DNA from: Chloroflexia bacterium
GTDB lineage: Bacteria > Chloroflexota > Chloroflexia > Thermomicrobiales > CFX8
DNA: 48,826 nucleotides
Reading direction: 5' to 3'
NCBI GenBank assembly: GCA_030431755.1
Contig: JAUIIK010000024.1
Span: 1-48,826, forward strand
Positions within the stretch are counted from its first letter, which is position 1; each line of letters begins with the position of its first letter. Below the pieces are notes generated by a model, which had not been told where the DNA came from, did no database searches, and worked only from the letters and a program-made list of their open reading frames with translations. Below are positions 38,544-47,650 of this stretch, in pieces. Made by a program: the position numbers and the translations under genes.

Positions 38544-39080
38544 CTATCTGCGGCCCAGCGTCGAACGCAGGTCGCGTAGCTGTGTGCGCACACTTCCGTC
38601 GATGAGTTGATCGCCAATACGCGCGACGATGCCGCCGACGATCTCCGGGTCGACGTGCGACCGCACCTGGACATTCGAGCCCACGATCTGCGCCAGCTGT
38701 GTGCTGACGTACTGTTGCTCTTGCTCGGTTAGCTCGACCGCCGTCGTCACATCGGCAATCGCGATGCCTTGTGCGCGCAATGTCATCTCTTCAAATGCTT
38801 CGAGGATGCCCGGTAGATGGCCGAAGCGCTTGCGCTCGATGAGCAGCCGGACGAGGTTCTGGACTTCCTCCCCCGCGTCAGCCGGCATGATCGCCGCGAG
38901 CGCTGAGTGTTTCTGGGCATCCGGGATCGCGGGGTTCTCAAAGAACGCCCGCGCCTCGTCGTCAGCGGCTGCGCTGGCCAGCGCCTCAAGCGCCCGGAGC
39001 CACTCGGCAGTAGTTCCCGCTTCAGCTGCGATGTCGAAGACGGCTTCGGCGTAGCGCCTGCCGACCACCTGGACTGCCAT
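38544..39080 (-). CDS. atpH: ATP synthase delta subunit
   Basis: A 178-residue peripheral stalk protein that joins subunits b to alpha. It starts VGRRYAEAVFDIAAEAG, the typical first helix, and its C-terminus has VDPEIVGGIVARIGDQLIDGS, the conserved beta-strand and helix. It lies between atpF and atpA. Confidence 0.95.
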   Translation of the reverse strand: MAVQVVGRRYAEAVFDIAAEAGTTAEWLRALEALASAAADDEARAFFENPAIPDAQKHSALAAIMPADAGEEVQNLVRLLIERKRFGHLPGILEAFEEMTLRAQGIAIADVTTAVELTEQEQQYVSTQLAQIVGSNVQVRSHVDPEIVGGIVARIGDQLIDGSVRTQLRDLRSTLGRR

Positions 39081-39104
39081 ATCGGCCTCTACCCCTTGCC
39101 CGAC

Positions 39105-39611
39105 CTAATTCAACGACGTGTTGTCGCGCGCGGCTTCGGTGAGCGTCTCTTCGACCAGACGCGCCTGGGCGTCACGGTCCAGATTGGCGCGCACGATCTT
39201 CGACGCGGCCTCGATCGCCAGATCGGCGATCTCCTGCCGTAGCTCGGCGCGAGCCTGGCTTACCTCAGCTTGAACGACCTGCTGGGCCTGGGCGACGATG
39301 TCGTCTGCCTGCGCCTGGGCCGTCTCACGCGAGCGCGCGATGTTTTGATCAGATTGCTCGCGGGCATTCGCCAGGATCTGCTGCGCTTCGCGGCGCGCTT
39401 CCAGCAGGATCTCTTCGTTGCGGGCTTCCGCCGCCGCCATATCGCGGCGTACGCGCTCCGCTTCCTCAAGGCTTTCCCGGATGGTGGCTTGACGGCTTTC
39501 GAGCATGCGCGTGATCGGTCCAAGCGCATACTTCCAGAAGATTACGACGAACAGGATGAACGCGACCATCTGGACGATGAAGTTCGCCCCGGTGATTCCT
39601 AAAGCATCCAA
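39105..39611 (-). CDS. atpF: ATP synthase b subunit
   Basis: 168 residues. One N-terminal membrane helix (FIVQMVAFILFVVIFWKYALG) is followed by a long, charged, uninterrupted helix rich in Ala, Glu and Gln, which dimerises as the peripheral stalk. The start is TTG, with GGCGAGGG upstream, a weaker start than those of its neighbours. A 121-base gap with two hairpins separates it from atpE. Confidence 0.95.
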   Translation of the reverse strand: MDALGITGANFIVQMVAFILFVVIFWKYALGPITRMLESRQATIRESLEEAERVRRDMAAAEARNEEILLEARREAQQILANAREQSDQNIARSRETAQAQADDIVAQAQQVVQAEVSQARAELRQEIADLAIEAASKIVRANLDRDAQARLVEETLTEAARDNTSLN

Positions 39612-39653
39612 CGGTGCCCTCGCCTTCCTATGGTTACCCGACGCACTCCCCGC

Positions 39654-39726
39654 GCAGTGTTGTCACTGCACCGTGGAGTGACCTGGCCGGGGCTCGGGAC
39701 CGAAGTCCAGCGCCCCGGCTGCCAGG
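39654..39726 (-). promoter_or_regulatory. Intercistronic RNA hairpins between atpE and atpF
   Basis: The first hairpin, 39682-39726, starts 6 bases after the atpE stop. It has a 5-bp outer stem, a 3-base bulge, a 7-bp G+C stem and an inner GGAC/GUCC stem capped by UUCG, the very stable cUUCGg tetraloop. The second, 39654-39669, has a 6-bp stem GCAGTG/CACTGC with a 4-base loop. No U-tract follows, so neither looks like a terminator. They could protect upstream mRNA from 3' decay or lower atpF expression relative to atpE. Confidence 0.65.
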
Positions 39727-39732
39727 CGAGTA

Positions 39733-40018
<286 letters not shown>

Positions 40019-40099
40019 TCTTGCAGGGTTTATCCCCGCACATTCCAGTTTCATCAACCTCTCATTGCGAGAGGTATCCCCAAAGTTAGCGTGCTGCCG

Positions 40100-40945
40100 C
40101 TAGTGCGCGTGTTCCTCGTCGCCGTGGCCCCCGTCGGTTGCAAGAGCCAGGTAGATGAGGCTGAGCAGCGCAAAGACCAGCGCCTGGACAAACCCAAACA
40201 GCACTTCCAGATACAGGAAAACCGTCGTAAACGGTGTCAATACGTAGAGCGTCGCCGCTCCGAAGGCGATCATCACCGCCACCAGCACCTCGCCGGCGAA
40301 GATGTTGCCGAAGAGACGGAAGGCCAGCGAGACGATGCGGGCCAGCTCGCCGATCACCTCAAGCGGGAAAATCCACCAGGGATCGGCCATGTGCTTGATG
40401 CGTCCCCCGACGCCATGCGCCATGATGCCGGCGATCTGGACAATGATGACGACGAAGGTCGACATCGCGAGCGTCATGTTGAGATCGGCGCTCGGCGAGC
40501 GGAAGAACGGGACGAGCACTTCGCCGTGCCCCTCTTCTTCGTGCTCCCCGTCCTCCTGGAAGGCAGCCACCGCAGCGATCTGCGCGTGATCCTCTTCCTC
40601 TTCGTGATACACGCCAACCGTGCCGACGCCGGGCAACAACCCGGCGTAGTTCGCCACAATGATGAAGATAAAGAGGCTGCCGATCAACGGGAAGATCCGG
40701 CGTCCGACATTCTCGCCGGCCGCGCTCTGCACGAGGCCGAGCACAAATTCGACGGCCATCTCGAACATCGACTGGCCGTGCGTCGGCACTAGCGTCGCGC
40801 TACGGGCGACCCAGGCACCGGCCAAAATCAAACCGACCATGACGAGGATCATGGTCAGAAACGAGTTTGTGAATTCAAAGGTACCGAGAACAGGGATGTC
40901 GAACTCGAAAAGAGACTCAGGCTTGATAGAGACGTGGAGGTCCAT
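40100..40945 (-). CDS. atpB: ATP synthase a subunit
   Basis: A 281-residue polytopic proton-channel subunit. The essential arginine is Arg210 in SLAFRLFGNIFAGEVL, and DLNMTLAMSTFVV and FGFVQALVFALLSLIYLALA are family helices. Unusually, residues about 112-148 form a loop rich in Glu and His (HEEEEDHAQ, GEHEEEGHGE) between membrane segments, and the C-terminus ends in a second His/Asp/Glu-rich tail (DGGHGDEEHAH). GAGGGGA lies upstream of the ATG. Confidence 0.96.
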   Translation of the reverse strand: MDLHVSIKPESLFEFDIPVLGTFEFTNSFLTMILVMVGLILAGAWVARSATLVPTHGQSMFEMAVEFVLGLVQSAAGENVGRRIFPLIGSLFIFIIVANYAGLLPGVGTVGVYHEEEEDHAQIAAVAAFQEDGEHEEEGHGEVLVPFFRSPSADLNMTLAMSTFVVIIVQIAGIMAHGVGGRIKHMADPWWIFPLEVIGELARIVSLAFRLFGNIFAGEVLVAVMIAFGAATLYVLTPFTTVFLYLEVLFGFVQALVFALLSLIYLALATDGGHGDEEHAH

Positions 40946-40964
40946 GCAGTCCCCTCAGTGGCCG

Positions 40965-41273
40965 TCAGCGACCTTCGTCGCGTGACGGTCTTCCCCCAGA
41001 CAACTCGTCACCGTCCTGCTTCCTGACAGTGACAATCCCCCGGTCCGGGTCTCCCAGCATCGTCAGTTCATAGAGCGAGTATCCCGCAGCAGCCAGCCCC
41101 AGGGCAACCCCCGAAAGCACTCCGACCGGCGCGATCCCGAGCCACCGATCCAGGAAGACACCTCCCCCGATCGTCGCCAGCAGACTGATGACAACGGTGC
41201 AGCCAATCCCCGAGGCTGCGCCCACCATACGCCAGTCGCGCCGGCTATGTGACCCGAGCGGGTTTTTGTCCAT
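40965..41273 (-). CDS. AtpI/AtpZ-like small membrane protein
   Basis: A 102-residue protein with two membrane segments (GIGCTVVISLLATIGGGVFL and GVLSGVALGLAAAGYSLYEL). The GGGVFLDRWLG turn between them is typical of the AtpZ/AtpI family that precedes ATP synthase operons and helps c-ring assembly or Mg2+ uptake. The C-terminal 35 residues are polar. It is first in the ATP synthase operon. Confidence 0.8.
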   Translation of the reverse strand: MDKNPLGSHSRRDWRMVGAASGIGCTVVISLLATIGGGVFLDRWLGIAPVGVLSGVALGLAAAGYSLYELTMLGDPDRGIVTVRKQDGDELSGGRPSRDEGR

Positions 41274-41297
41274 CGACCCGCTCCCAAAACTCTGTGC

Positions 41298-41306
41298 AGT
41301 GTATCA
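41298..41306 (-). promoter_or_regulatory. Candidate extended -10 of the ATP synthase operon
   Basis: The minus strand reads TGATACACT, a TGN-type extended -10 with TACACT as hexamer, about 25 bases before the first ATG. No good -35 is seen. It lies in the 49-base gap after pyrG, so read-through from pyrG is also possible. Confidence 0.35.
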
Positions 41307-41322
41307 CAATCTCGGTCTGTGA

Positions 41323-43056
41323 CTACGCGTCGCCGCTGCTTCCAACGGTCGCCGCGACCTTGCCGCGCACCGCCCGCTCACCAGCATACTCCGGCTGGCG
41401 CTGGCCCGCGCCATCGGCGGCAATCGCCGGCAACGGCCACTGGTCGCCCTCGCGCAACGTCGTCCGGGCAACCCCGACAAAATCGCGAAAAAGCGGCTGC
41501 GGCCGCGTCGGCCGGGACTTGAATTCCGGGTGGAACTGCACGCCCACGAACCACGGGTGATCCTCGAACTCCATGATCTCGACCAGCCGGCCATCCGGCG
41601 ACGTGCCGGCGACGATCAACCCGGCCTCTGCCAGGCGGTCGCGGTAGTCGTTATTGACCTCCCAGCGGTGCCGGTGGCGCTCGTAGACGAGCTCCTGGCC
41701 ATATGCGGCGGCCGACTTGGTGCCGGGCACCAGCTTGCACGGGTAGCGCCCAAGCCGCATCGTGCCGCCGAGGTTGACGCCATGCTGATCCGGCATCAAG
41801 TCGATGACCGGATGCTGGCTCGCCTGGTCGTTCTCAGTCGAGTTGGCGTCCGACCAGCCCAGGATATGCCGGGCGATATCGATGACCGCCATGTGCAATC
41901 CATAGCAGAGGCCAAGGTACGGCACCTGGTTCTCACGGGCATAGCGCGCTGCCATGATCTTGCCGTCGGTCCCGCGCGCGCCGAAGCCGCCCGGCACGAC
42001 AATACCCTGGGCATGCCGCAGCAGCTCGTTCATCTCGGACGGCGTCGTCGTCTCCGAATTGATCCAGTTAATCATCGCCGAGACGCCGTGGTGCAACGCC
42101 GCGTGCTCCAGCGCCTCGGTCACGCTCTTGTAGGCATCGTGCAGTTCGACGTACTTGCCGACAAGCGCGATCTCGACCGGCTTGCGCGGCACCTTGATCC
42201 GGTCGACGAGGTTCGTCCAGTCCGACAGGTCGAGCTCGGCCGACGCTTCCTGAGACCAGCCAAAGTGCTCGGCCAGGTACTCGCCAAACCCCCACTCTTC
42301 AAGCTGGAGCGGCACTTCGTAGATCGTCTCAGCCGTGACCAGCGGGATGACGGCATCTTCGTCAACATCGGTAAAGAGCGAGATCTTCTGCAGCACCTCC
42401 TCGGAGGCTTCCTCATCGGAGCGGCAGAGGATCACATCCGGCTGAATGCCGATGCTCCGCAGTTCGGCGACTGAGTGCTGGGTTGGCTTCGTCTTCAGCT
42501 CGCCGGTTGCCGAGATGCTCGGCAGGAGCGTGACGTGGATATAGAGCACATTCTCGCGTCCGGCGTCGCTCCGCATCTGGCGGACGGCCTCATAGAAGGC
42601 CTGGCCCTCGATGTCGCCAACGGTGCCGCCGATCTCGGCGATCAACACGTCCGCGCCGCTCTCGTCGGCGACGGCGTGGATGCCGGCCTTGATCTCATTC
42701 GTGATGTGCGGGATGACCTGCACCGTGCCGCCGAGGTAGTCGCCGCGGCGTTCCTTCTCAATCACGCGCGCGTAGACCTGGCCGGTCGTGATGTTGGCCT
42801 GGCGGTGGACATTCTCGTCGGTGAAGCGCTCGTAGTGGCCGAGGTCGAGGTCGGTTTCCGCGCCATCTTCGGTCACGAAGACCTCGCCGTGCTGATAGGG
42901 CGACATCGTGCCGGGGTCGACATTCAGATAGGGATCGAGCTTCATCAGCGAGACGGTCTTGCCGCGGGCTTTGATCAGACGACCGATCGACGCGGTCGTG
43001 ATTCCCTTCCCGACCGAGGACGCCACCCCGCCAGTCACAAACACGAACTTCGTCAT
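41323..43056 (-). CDS. pyrG: CTP synthase
   Basis: A 577-residue amidoligase that makes CTP from UTP, ATP and glutamine. The synthase domain starts [20 protein letters not shown] (P-loop) and has the conserved [20 protein letters not shown] in outline. The class I glutaminase domain has the nucleophile in [11 protein letters not shown] and the His-Glu of [11 protein letters not shown]. The C-terminus runs about 30 residues past the usual end with a low-complexity tail. AGGAGG lies 8-9 bases before the ATG at 43056. Confidence 0.97.
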   Translation of the reverse strand: MTKFVFVTGGVASSVGKGITTASIGRLIKARGKTVSLMKLDPYLNVDPGTMSPYQHGEVFVTEDGAETDLDLGHYERFTDENVHRQANITTGQVYARVIEKERRGDYLGGTVQVIPHITNEIKAGIHAVADESGADVLIAEIGGTVGDIEGQAFYEAVRQMRSDAGRENVLYIHVTLLPSISATGELKTKPTQHSVAELRSIGIQPDVILCRSDEEASEEVLQKISLFTDVDEDAVIPLVTAETIYEVPLQLEEWGFGEYLAEHFGWSQEASAELDLSDWTNLVDRIKVPRKPVEIALVGKYVELHDAYKSVTEALEHAALHHGVSAMINWINSETTTPSEMNELLRHAQGIVVPGGFGARGTDGKIMAARYARENQVPYLGLCYGLHMAVIDIARHILGWSDANSTENDQASQHPVIDLMPDQHGVNLGGTMRLGRYPCKLVPGTKSAAAYGQELVYERHRHRWEVNNDYRDRLAEAGLIVAGTSPDGRLVEIMEFEDHPWFVGVQFHPEFKSRPTRPQPLFRDFVGVARTTLREGDQWPLPAIAADGAGQRQPEYAGERAVRGKVAATVGSSGDA

Positions 43057-43095
43057 CGCCGCCTTCCTCCTGGTGGTCAGGGAATAGGTTCTAGC

Positions 43096-43160
43096 GGATA
43101 GGGGATAGCAGACAACTCGTGCCTCTCGCTCTGCCAACCCCTACAACCTATCACCTATCC
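43096..43160. repeat. Inverted repeat upstream of pyrG
   Basis: GGATAGGGGATAG (43096-43108) and CTATCACCTATCC (43148-43160) pair in 12 of 13 positions around a 39-base loop, and similar A/G-rich words extend on both flanks. It lies in the 111-base gap between the metallo-beta-lactamase-fold gene and pyrG. It lacks a T-tract and looks like an extragenic palindrome. Confidence 0.6.
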
Positions 43161-43167
43161 CCTACAT

Positions 43168-43821
43168 TCATCGTCCGCTCGCGCTACAGGCGAGGACGAC
43201 GACGCTCGTCTCCGGGGCATCCCCGGTCGAGCGTCGCACGTTGAGCTTCTCCAGGGGTTCGACGTCACTCGCGCCCATCTCCTGAAGGAACTTGTCGACA
43301 TCATCGAGTTCCTGGTCGCCTATCTCAGTCCTGTACTGGATCGGGATGACGACGCCCGGTTCAATCTGATTGACCATCGCAGCGGCCGCGGCCGCGTCCA
43401 TCCCCGGACCGCCGCCAACCGGCACCAGCAGCACATCGACGGACGAAATCGCCTCCTGCTGCTCGTCGGTCAGCTCATGACCAACGTCACCGAGATGGCA
43501 AATCGACGCGCCCTCGACCTCGACGACATAGACGGTGTTGCGGCCCTTGACCGCGCCGCGCTCGTTGTCGTGGTAGGTGCGCGTGCCGGTGATGAACACA
43601 TCGCTGATCTCGTACTCACCGGGGCCGTCGACGAGCTTGAACTCGGACGAAACCATCTCTGTTGCGTTGTGTCCGGGGTGGTCGTGGGAGAGGGTGACGA
43701 TGTCGGCCCGCTGTTTGTTGTAGCGGAACCCTTTGGAGCGGGGAACGGGATCCATCATGATCGTTGCTTCACGTGCGCGGATATGAACGCACGCATGACC
43801 GAACCATTTAATCTCAGCCAC
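43168..43821 (-). CDS. Metallo-beta-lactamase-fold hydrolase, UlaG-like
   Basis: A 217-residue compact MBL-fold protein. It begins IKWFGHACVHIRA, has the metal motif SHDHPGHN (His46, His48, His51), then GPGEYEI, and HLGDVGHELTDEQ with a further metal ligand. The usual motif is H-x-H-x-D-H; here a Gly stands in place of the Asp, so one metal site may be altered. The substrate is unknown. It lies upstream of pyrG, separated by an inverted repeat. Confidence 0.85.
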   Translation of the reverse strand: MAEIKWFGHACVHIRAREATIMMDPVPRSKGFRYNKQRADIVTLSHDHPGHNATEMVSSEFKLVDGPGEYEISDVFITGTRTYHDNERGAVKGRNTVYVVEVEGASICHLGDVGHELTDEQQEAISSVDVLLVPVGGGPGMDAAAAAAMVNQIEPGVVIPIQYRTEIGDQELDDVDKFLQEMGASDVEPLEKLNVRRSTGDAPETSVVVLACSASGR

Positions 43822-43968
43822 TGGACCTGCAATGCACTACGTTCGGTTGTCTCTTGGGCATGAATTGTGTGGATTTCCCACGGCCTAGACGAGCATACCA
43901 CTGAGCGAACGTACGTGCTAGTCCGGGAAGTGAGTTTGTAGGTTGTAGTGCGTAGTTTGTAGAGAAAC

Positions 43969-44097
43969 AGCCGCCCTCACCCCCCGACCCCCTCCCAATC
44001 CTTGGAGAGGGGAGAAAGACGATGCTACGCCGAAAACTCCTGAATCGGTTCCCCTTCTCCAAGAATTGGGAGAAGGGGCTAGGGGATGAGGGCGGCT
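43969..44097. repeat. 129-bp palindromic element between the MBL gene and recX
   Basis: The outer arms AGCCGCCCTCA (43969-43979) and TGAGGGCGGCT (44087-44097) are perfect inverted copies. An inner pair, 43992-44007 and 44057-44072, matches at 15 of 16 positions. Between them are C- and G-rich blocks that also pair. On the plus strand it is followed by TTTTT, but no plus-strand gene ends here. It starts 11 bases past the recX stop. Confidence 0.75.
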
Positions 44098-44107
44098 TTT
44101 TACAACC

Positions 44108-44776
44108 TCAGCCGTCCTTCAAGACGGCTTCCAGTACCGGCCGAATCACGTCCCAGCCGTAGCCGCGGCGGGCGAGGTATTGGGAGAGGCGGCGCTCGGC
44201 GGTCTGGGGATCGAGGTTGGCGAGACGCGGGGCGCGCTTGCGGGCGAGCTCGAGAGCTGCGTCATATTCGTTCAGCTCGGTCTCTTCGAGGACGGTCGCG
44301 ATCACGTCGCGGTCGACGCCCTTCTGGCGCAGCTCCTGGGCCAACAGGCGCTCGCCACGCGGGCGGTGCTGGACACGGTTATCGACCCAGAGGCGCGCGA
44401 ACTCGGCGTCGTCAAGGTAGCCCCAGTGGTGGACCTTCTCGATGGCGATCTCGATGGCCTCGTCGGAGTACTCGCGCTTTCGCAGGCGGTCGCGGACCTC
44501 GCGTTCGGAGCGTGGGCGGTAGGCGATGAACTGGACGGCCGCGTCGGTCGCCCGCGAACCTTCGTCAACGGCTGCCAGGATGACGGAGTCTTGCAAGGTC
44601 AGCTGCTGGCCGCGCTTCAGCCCACGGCTCACGACCTCGGTCGCCGGTAGTCCGAAGGCGAACTCGCCGTCGATGTAGATCGAGACACGCTCGGGATTCT
44701 TCTGCTGGTGGGCGATCCTAGTGATCTCGCCGGCGCGCGGCTCGCGCCCCTTGCCGGATGTCTCCTCGGCGCTCAA
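44108..44776 (-). CDS. recX: RecX family regulatory protein
   Basis: A 222-residue protein made of three-helix repeats. Family signs are RIAHQQKNPERVSIYIDGEF at the N-terminus, YRPRSEREVRDRLRKREYSDEAIEIAI, and the central LDDAEFARLWVDNRVQHRPRGE. RecX limits RecA filament growth. No recA is adjacent. The TTG start overlaps the stop of the DJ-1-like gene by 4 bases (TTGA). Confidence 0.9.
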   Translation of the reverse strand: MSAEETSGKGREPRAGEITRIAHQQKNPERVSIYIDGEFAFGLPATEVVSRGLKRGQQLTLQDSVILAAVDEGSRATDAAVQFIAYRPRSEREVRDRLRKREYSDEAIEIAIEKVHHWGYLDDAEFARLWVDNRVQHRPRGERLLAQELRQKGVDRDVIATVLEETELNEYDAALELARKRAPRLANLDPQTAERRLSQYLARRGYGWDVIRPVLEAVLKDG

Positions 44777-45396
44777 TCGGCCGCGACGGCCTCGGCGTTA
44801 CCGGGCCAGTAGTCGTACTCCATCAGACGCGCCGAGCTCGCGGCCGCGTCCCGGCCACAGAGCCGCTCAATGACGTGCAGCGACATGTCGATCCCGGCTG
44901 ATACGCCAGCCGAGCTAACCACGAAGCCGTCGTCGACAAAGCGCACCTGCTCCAGCACTTCGGTGTTCGGGAAGGTCTCGCGCATACGCTCGATACTGCC
45001 CCAGTGACTCGTCGCCTTCTTGCCGTCGAGCAGCCCGGCCTGCGCCATCAGGAAGCTGCCTGTGCAGACCGATGTCATTAGCTCGGCGTTCTCCGCAACG
45101 CTCTTGATCCAGTCGATGGCTACCGGGTTGTCGATCTCCACGCGTGTGCCCTGCCCACCGGGCACGACGAGGACATCGATATCCGGGGCATCGTCGAAGT
45201 CATAGTCAACGCCGCAGACCAGGCCGTTGTTGCTCGTGATGTCGCCCTTCTTCTCGCCGACGGTGAAGGTGTTGAAACACTTTGTTCCGTCCTCATAGCG
45301 GGCCGACGAGAAGGCCTCATAGGGACCGGCGAAATCAAGCAACTCAGCCTTCTCGAAGAGCATGATCGCGACGTTGCGGGCTTTCTGATCGGACAA
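44773..45396 (-). CDS. DJ-1/PfpI family protein, isonitrile hydratase-like
   Basis: About 207 residues, a single class I glutaminase-like domain. The nucleophile elbow has Cys111 in SVCTGSFLMAQAGLLDG, followed by KKATSHW, the pattern of isonitrile hydratase-like and AraC-linked DJ-1 proteins. There is no AraC helix-turn-helix domain. The TTG at 45396 is chosen because GAGAGG lies 8 bases upstream and homology starts at ARNVAIMLFEKAELLDF. It is coupled to recX by a 4-base overlap and follows the aminotransferase by 34 bases. Confidence 0.85.
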   Translation of the reverse strand: MSDQKARNVAIMLFEKAELLDFAGPYEAFSSARYEDGTKCFNTFTVGEKKGDITSNNGLVCGVDYDFDDAPDIDVLVVPGGQGTRVEIDNPVAIDWIKSVAENAELMTSVCTGSFLMAQAGLLDGKKATSHWGSIERMRETFPNTEVLEQVRFVDDGFVVSSAGVSAGIDMSLHVIERLCGRDAAASSARLMEYDYWPGNAEAVAAD

Positions 45397-45430
45397 TGGA
45401 CATACCTCTCCCAAACATGTGCTGACTTCT

Positions 45431-46579
45431 TCAGCTTCGCAATGGCACGCCCGAGGCTTCGAGGTCTCTGAAGCAGGCCGCAGCCCGCTCCAGCCCAGCC
45501 TCGAATGTGTCAGGACGCTGGCCAATCCCGACACGCAGATAGTGCTCGTAGTCGAAGGCCGCGCCCGGCGCGAGCATCACACTGTACTCCTCAGCCAGCC
45601 GGTTGGCCAGCGACTGTGATGGGATCTCCAGGTTATAGGCGAGCAACGCCAGCAGACCGCCGTGTGGCCGGGTCCAGCTGACGAAGCGGTCGTTCTCGTC
45701 GATCCAAAGATCTATCGTCTCGAGGTTCTGCGTGACAATTCGGCGGTTGCGTTCGAAGATGCGTTCCCGGTTGCGAAGCGCGTGGAGCGCCAGACGGTCG
45801 TTGAGCTTGCCGGGACTGAGCGAGATATAGTCGCGTAGCTCCCAGCAGCGTTGGACGATCTCCTCCGGGGCGATCATCCAGCCAATCCGCAGACCCGGCA
45901 GACCGAACGGCTTCGAGAACGTGCCGGTGCTGATCGCGCGCTCGCCCAGATTCCGGCCCGGCCCCGGCAACGCTTCCGCGCCGGGCAGCTCGAGCCAGCG
46001 ATAGGCTTCGTCGCAGAGCAGCCACAGATCGTGCGCCTCGGCCATCTCGTAGATCCGCCGCAGCTGCTTGTCGGTGAGCGCCGCGCCGGTCGGATTGTGC
46101 GGCGTATTGAGAACGATCATACGGGTCTCGGGACGCACCAGGTCTTCTAGCGCATTGAGATCGAAAGTGAACCCATTGTCCGGTGTCAAGCGCCAGAGAT
46201 CGACCTGGCAGCCAATGCCGCGCGGCACGCTGTAGAGCTGCTGGTAGGCGGGATGGACGGCCACCACATGATCCCCGGGCGTCAACAGGGTGTTGAAGAG
46301 CAGGAAGTTCGCCTCGATCGCCCCGGTCGTGATCAGCACGTTGTCGGCCGTCGAGTTCGCGTAGGTCGACGCCAGCTCGGCGCGGAGCTCGTGTGTACCA
46401 CGCGCCTCGCTATAGCCCAGGCGCGTGTCGAGCAGTTCGTCGAGCAGCGCATCGTCGTCTGACAGTTCGATCAACTCGCGTAGCGAGAGCGGATAGATGC
46501 CACTCTCGGTGATGTCGTAGTCGACGTCCAGCTCGTAGGTCGTCATCCAGCGTTCAAGCTGGAAGGTCTCGATCTGCAT
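45431..46579 (-). CDS. PLP-dependent class I/II aminotransferase
   Basis: A 382-residue fold-type I aminotransferase. The Schiff-base lysine is in STGTFSKPFGLPGLRIGW, the PLP phosphate region in LNTPHNPTGAALTD, and the pyridine-binding Asp in LLCDEAYRWLELPG. The N-terminal FQLERWMTTYELDVDYDITESG recalls the capreomycidine-synthase-like branch, but no biosynthetic partners are present, so the substrate is unknown. It lies between the site-2 protease gene and the DJ-1-like gene. Confidence 0.85.
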   Translation of the reverse strand: MQIETFQLERWMTTYELDVDYDITESGIYPLSLRELIELSDDDALLDELLDTRLGYSEARGTHELRAELASTYANSTADNVLITTGAIEANFLLFNTLLTPGDHVVAVHPAYQQLYSVPRGIGCQVDLWRLTPDNGFTFDLNALEDLVRPETRMIVLNTPHNPTGAALTDKQLRRIYEMAEAHDLWLLCDEAYRWLELPGAEALPGPGRNLGERAISTGTFSKPFGLPGLRIGWMIAPEEIVQRCWELRDYISLSPGKLNDRLALHALRNRERIFERNRRIVTQNLETIDLWIDENDRFVSWTRPHGGLLALLAYNLEIPSQSLANRLAEEYSVMLAPGAAFDYEHYLRVGIGQRPDTFEAGLERAAACFRDLEASGVPLRS

Positions 46580-46631
46580 ATCCAGCTTCCACTACAACTA
46601 CAACGCGGGGATGAGCCCCAATACAGCTCCG

Positions 46632-47489
46632 CTAGCTCGGACGGCCGTCGACCACCATCGGACCGAGATGGAACATAGCAAATCCGAGCAGGAAGACGAG
46701 CCCGAAGTAGGTAGCGCCAACCGCCAGGCGTTCGCGAATAGGCACCGTGTAGTACTCCTCATGCTCGACCGACTGGCGCTGCTTGAAACGCGCCCAGAGT
46801 TCCGGCGCGCCAAAGAGCAGGATCAGAATCAGAATTGGGCTGGGGAAGATGAACATCAGGCCAACCAACCCCAGCGCACCGATGGCCCAGAACCAACGCG
46901 AAAGCACGCCGACGATCCGGCCACCATCGAGCGGCAGCACCGGGAGGAGGTTGAAGAGGTTTAGGAAGATGCCGATATAGGTCATCACCAGGAAAATCGG
47001 ATGACCGTCAACCTCATAGAGGATCCAGGAAGCGAGCGCCCCGAGCGAACCGATCACCGGTCCGCCGAGACCGACGACGGCTTCCATCGTCGCGTTCTTC
47101 GGTAGCTGCTTCATGCCAATGAACGCGCCCATGAAGGGAATGAATATCGGCGCGGTAGCCCGCACTCCGTAGCGCTTGAGCGCCAGCACGTGGCCCATCT
47201 CATGGATGAAGAGCAGCACGACTAGCCCAATGCCGAACTGCCAGTTGAAGAGCAGCGCATATGAGCCCACGCTGATGAGCGCGGTGATGCCGGTGCCGAG
47301 AAACTTGACGCCTTTGAGCGCCGCGAAGACGAATTTGAACTTCGATGCCAGGAAGACAAGGATTGCCGCGCCCGGTCCGAGCGCCCGTCGCAACCAGCTT
47401 CGTTCCGGCTTGTTGCGGATGACTTCGCCGGTCTCGGAAACCCGGAAATCGGCGTCGATGACCTCCGGTTGTCTGTATTCTGCGTCCAT
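46632..47489 (-). CDS. Site-2 protease family (M50) membrane metalloprotease
   Basis: A 285-residue intramembrane zinc protease. The metal motif HEMGH lies in a membrane helix at about residue 96, and the second ligand is in NLFNLLPVLPLDGGRI. At least six hydrophobic segments are seen. The first 30 residues are soluble and polar. Such proteases cut membrane-bound anti-sigma factors or other regulators; no sigma or anti-sigma gene is adjacent. No Shine-Dalgarno is seen before the ATG. Confidence 0.85.
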   Translation of the reverse strand: MDAEYRQPEVIDADFRVSETGEVIRNKPERSWLRRALGPGAAILVFLASKFKFVFAALKGVKFLGTGITALISVGSYALLFNWQFGIGLVVLLFIHEMGHVLALKRYGVRATAPIFIPFMGAFIGMKQLPKNATMEAVVGLGGPVIGSLGALASWILYEVDGHPIFLVMTYIGIFLNLFNLLPVLPLDGGRIVGVLSRWFWAIGALGLVGLMFIFPSPILILILLFGAPELWARFKQRQSVEHEEYYTVPIRERLAVGATYFGLVFLLGFAMFHLGPMVVDGRPS

Positions 47490-47650
47490 GGTGTGTCGTC
47501 ACATTCAGTGGAGCCAGCGCCGTTGCTGGCCCGCGAAAACGGGGCTTCCCTACTTACAATAACAGCACAGTCGTTCGGGATATGCCCGCGCCTTGCGTCA
47601 GGTCGACTCAAGTCTATCATTCCGACGGTGGCCTCGGTCTGTGTTACCGG

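Noticed and set aside
39682-39726. atpE-atpF hairpin considered as a terminator
   Set aside because: No U-tract follows on the minus strand and the essential atpF gene lies downstream.
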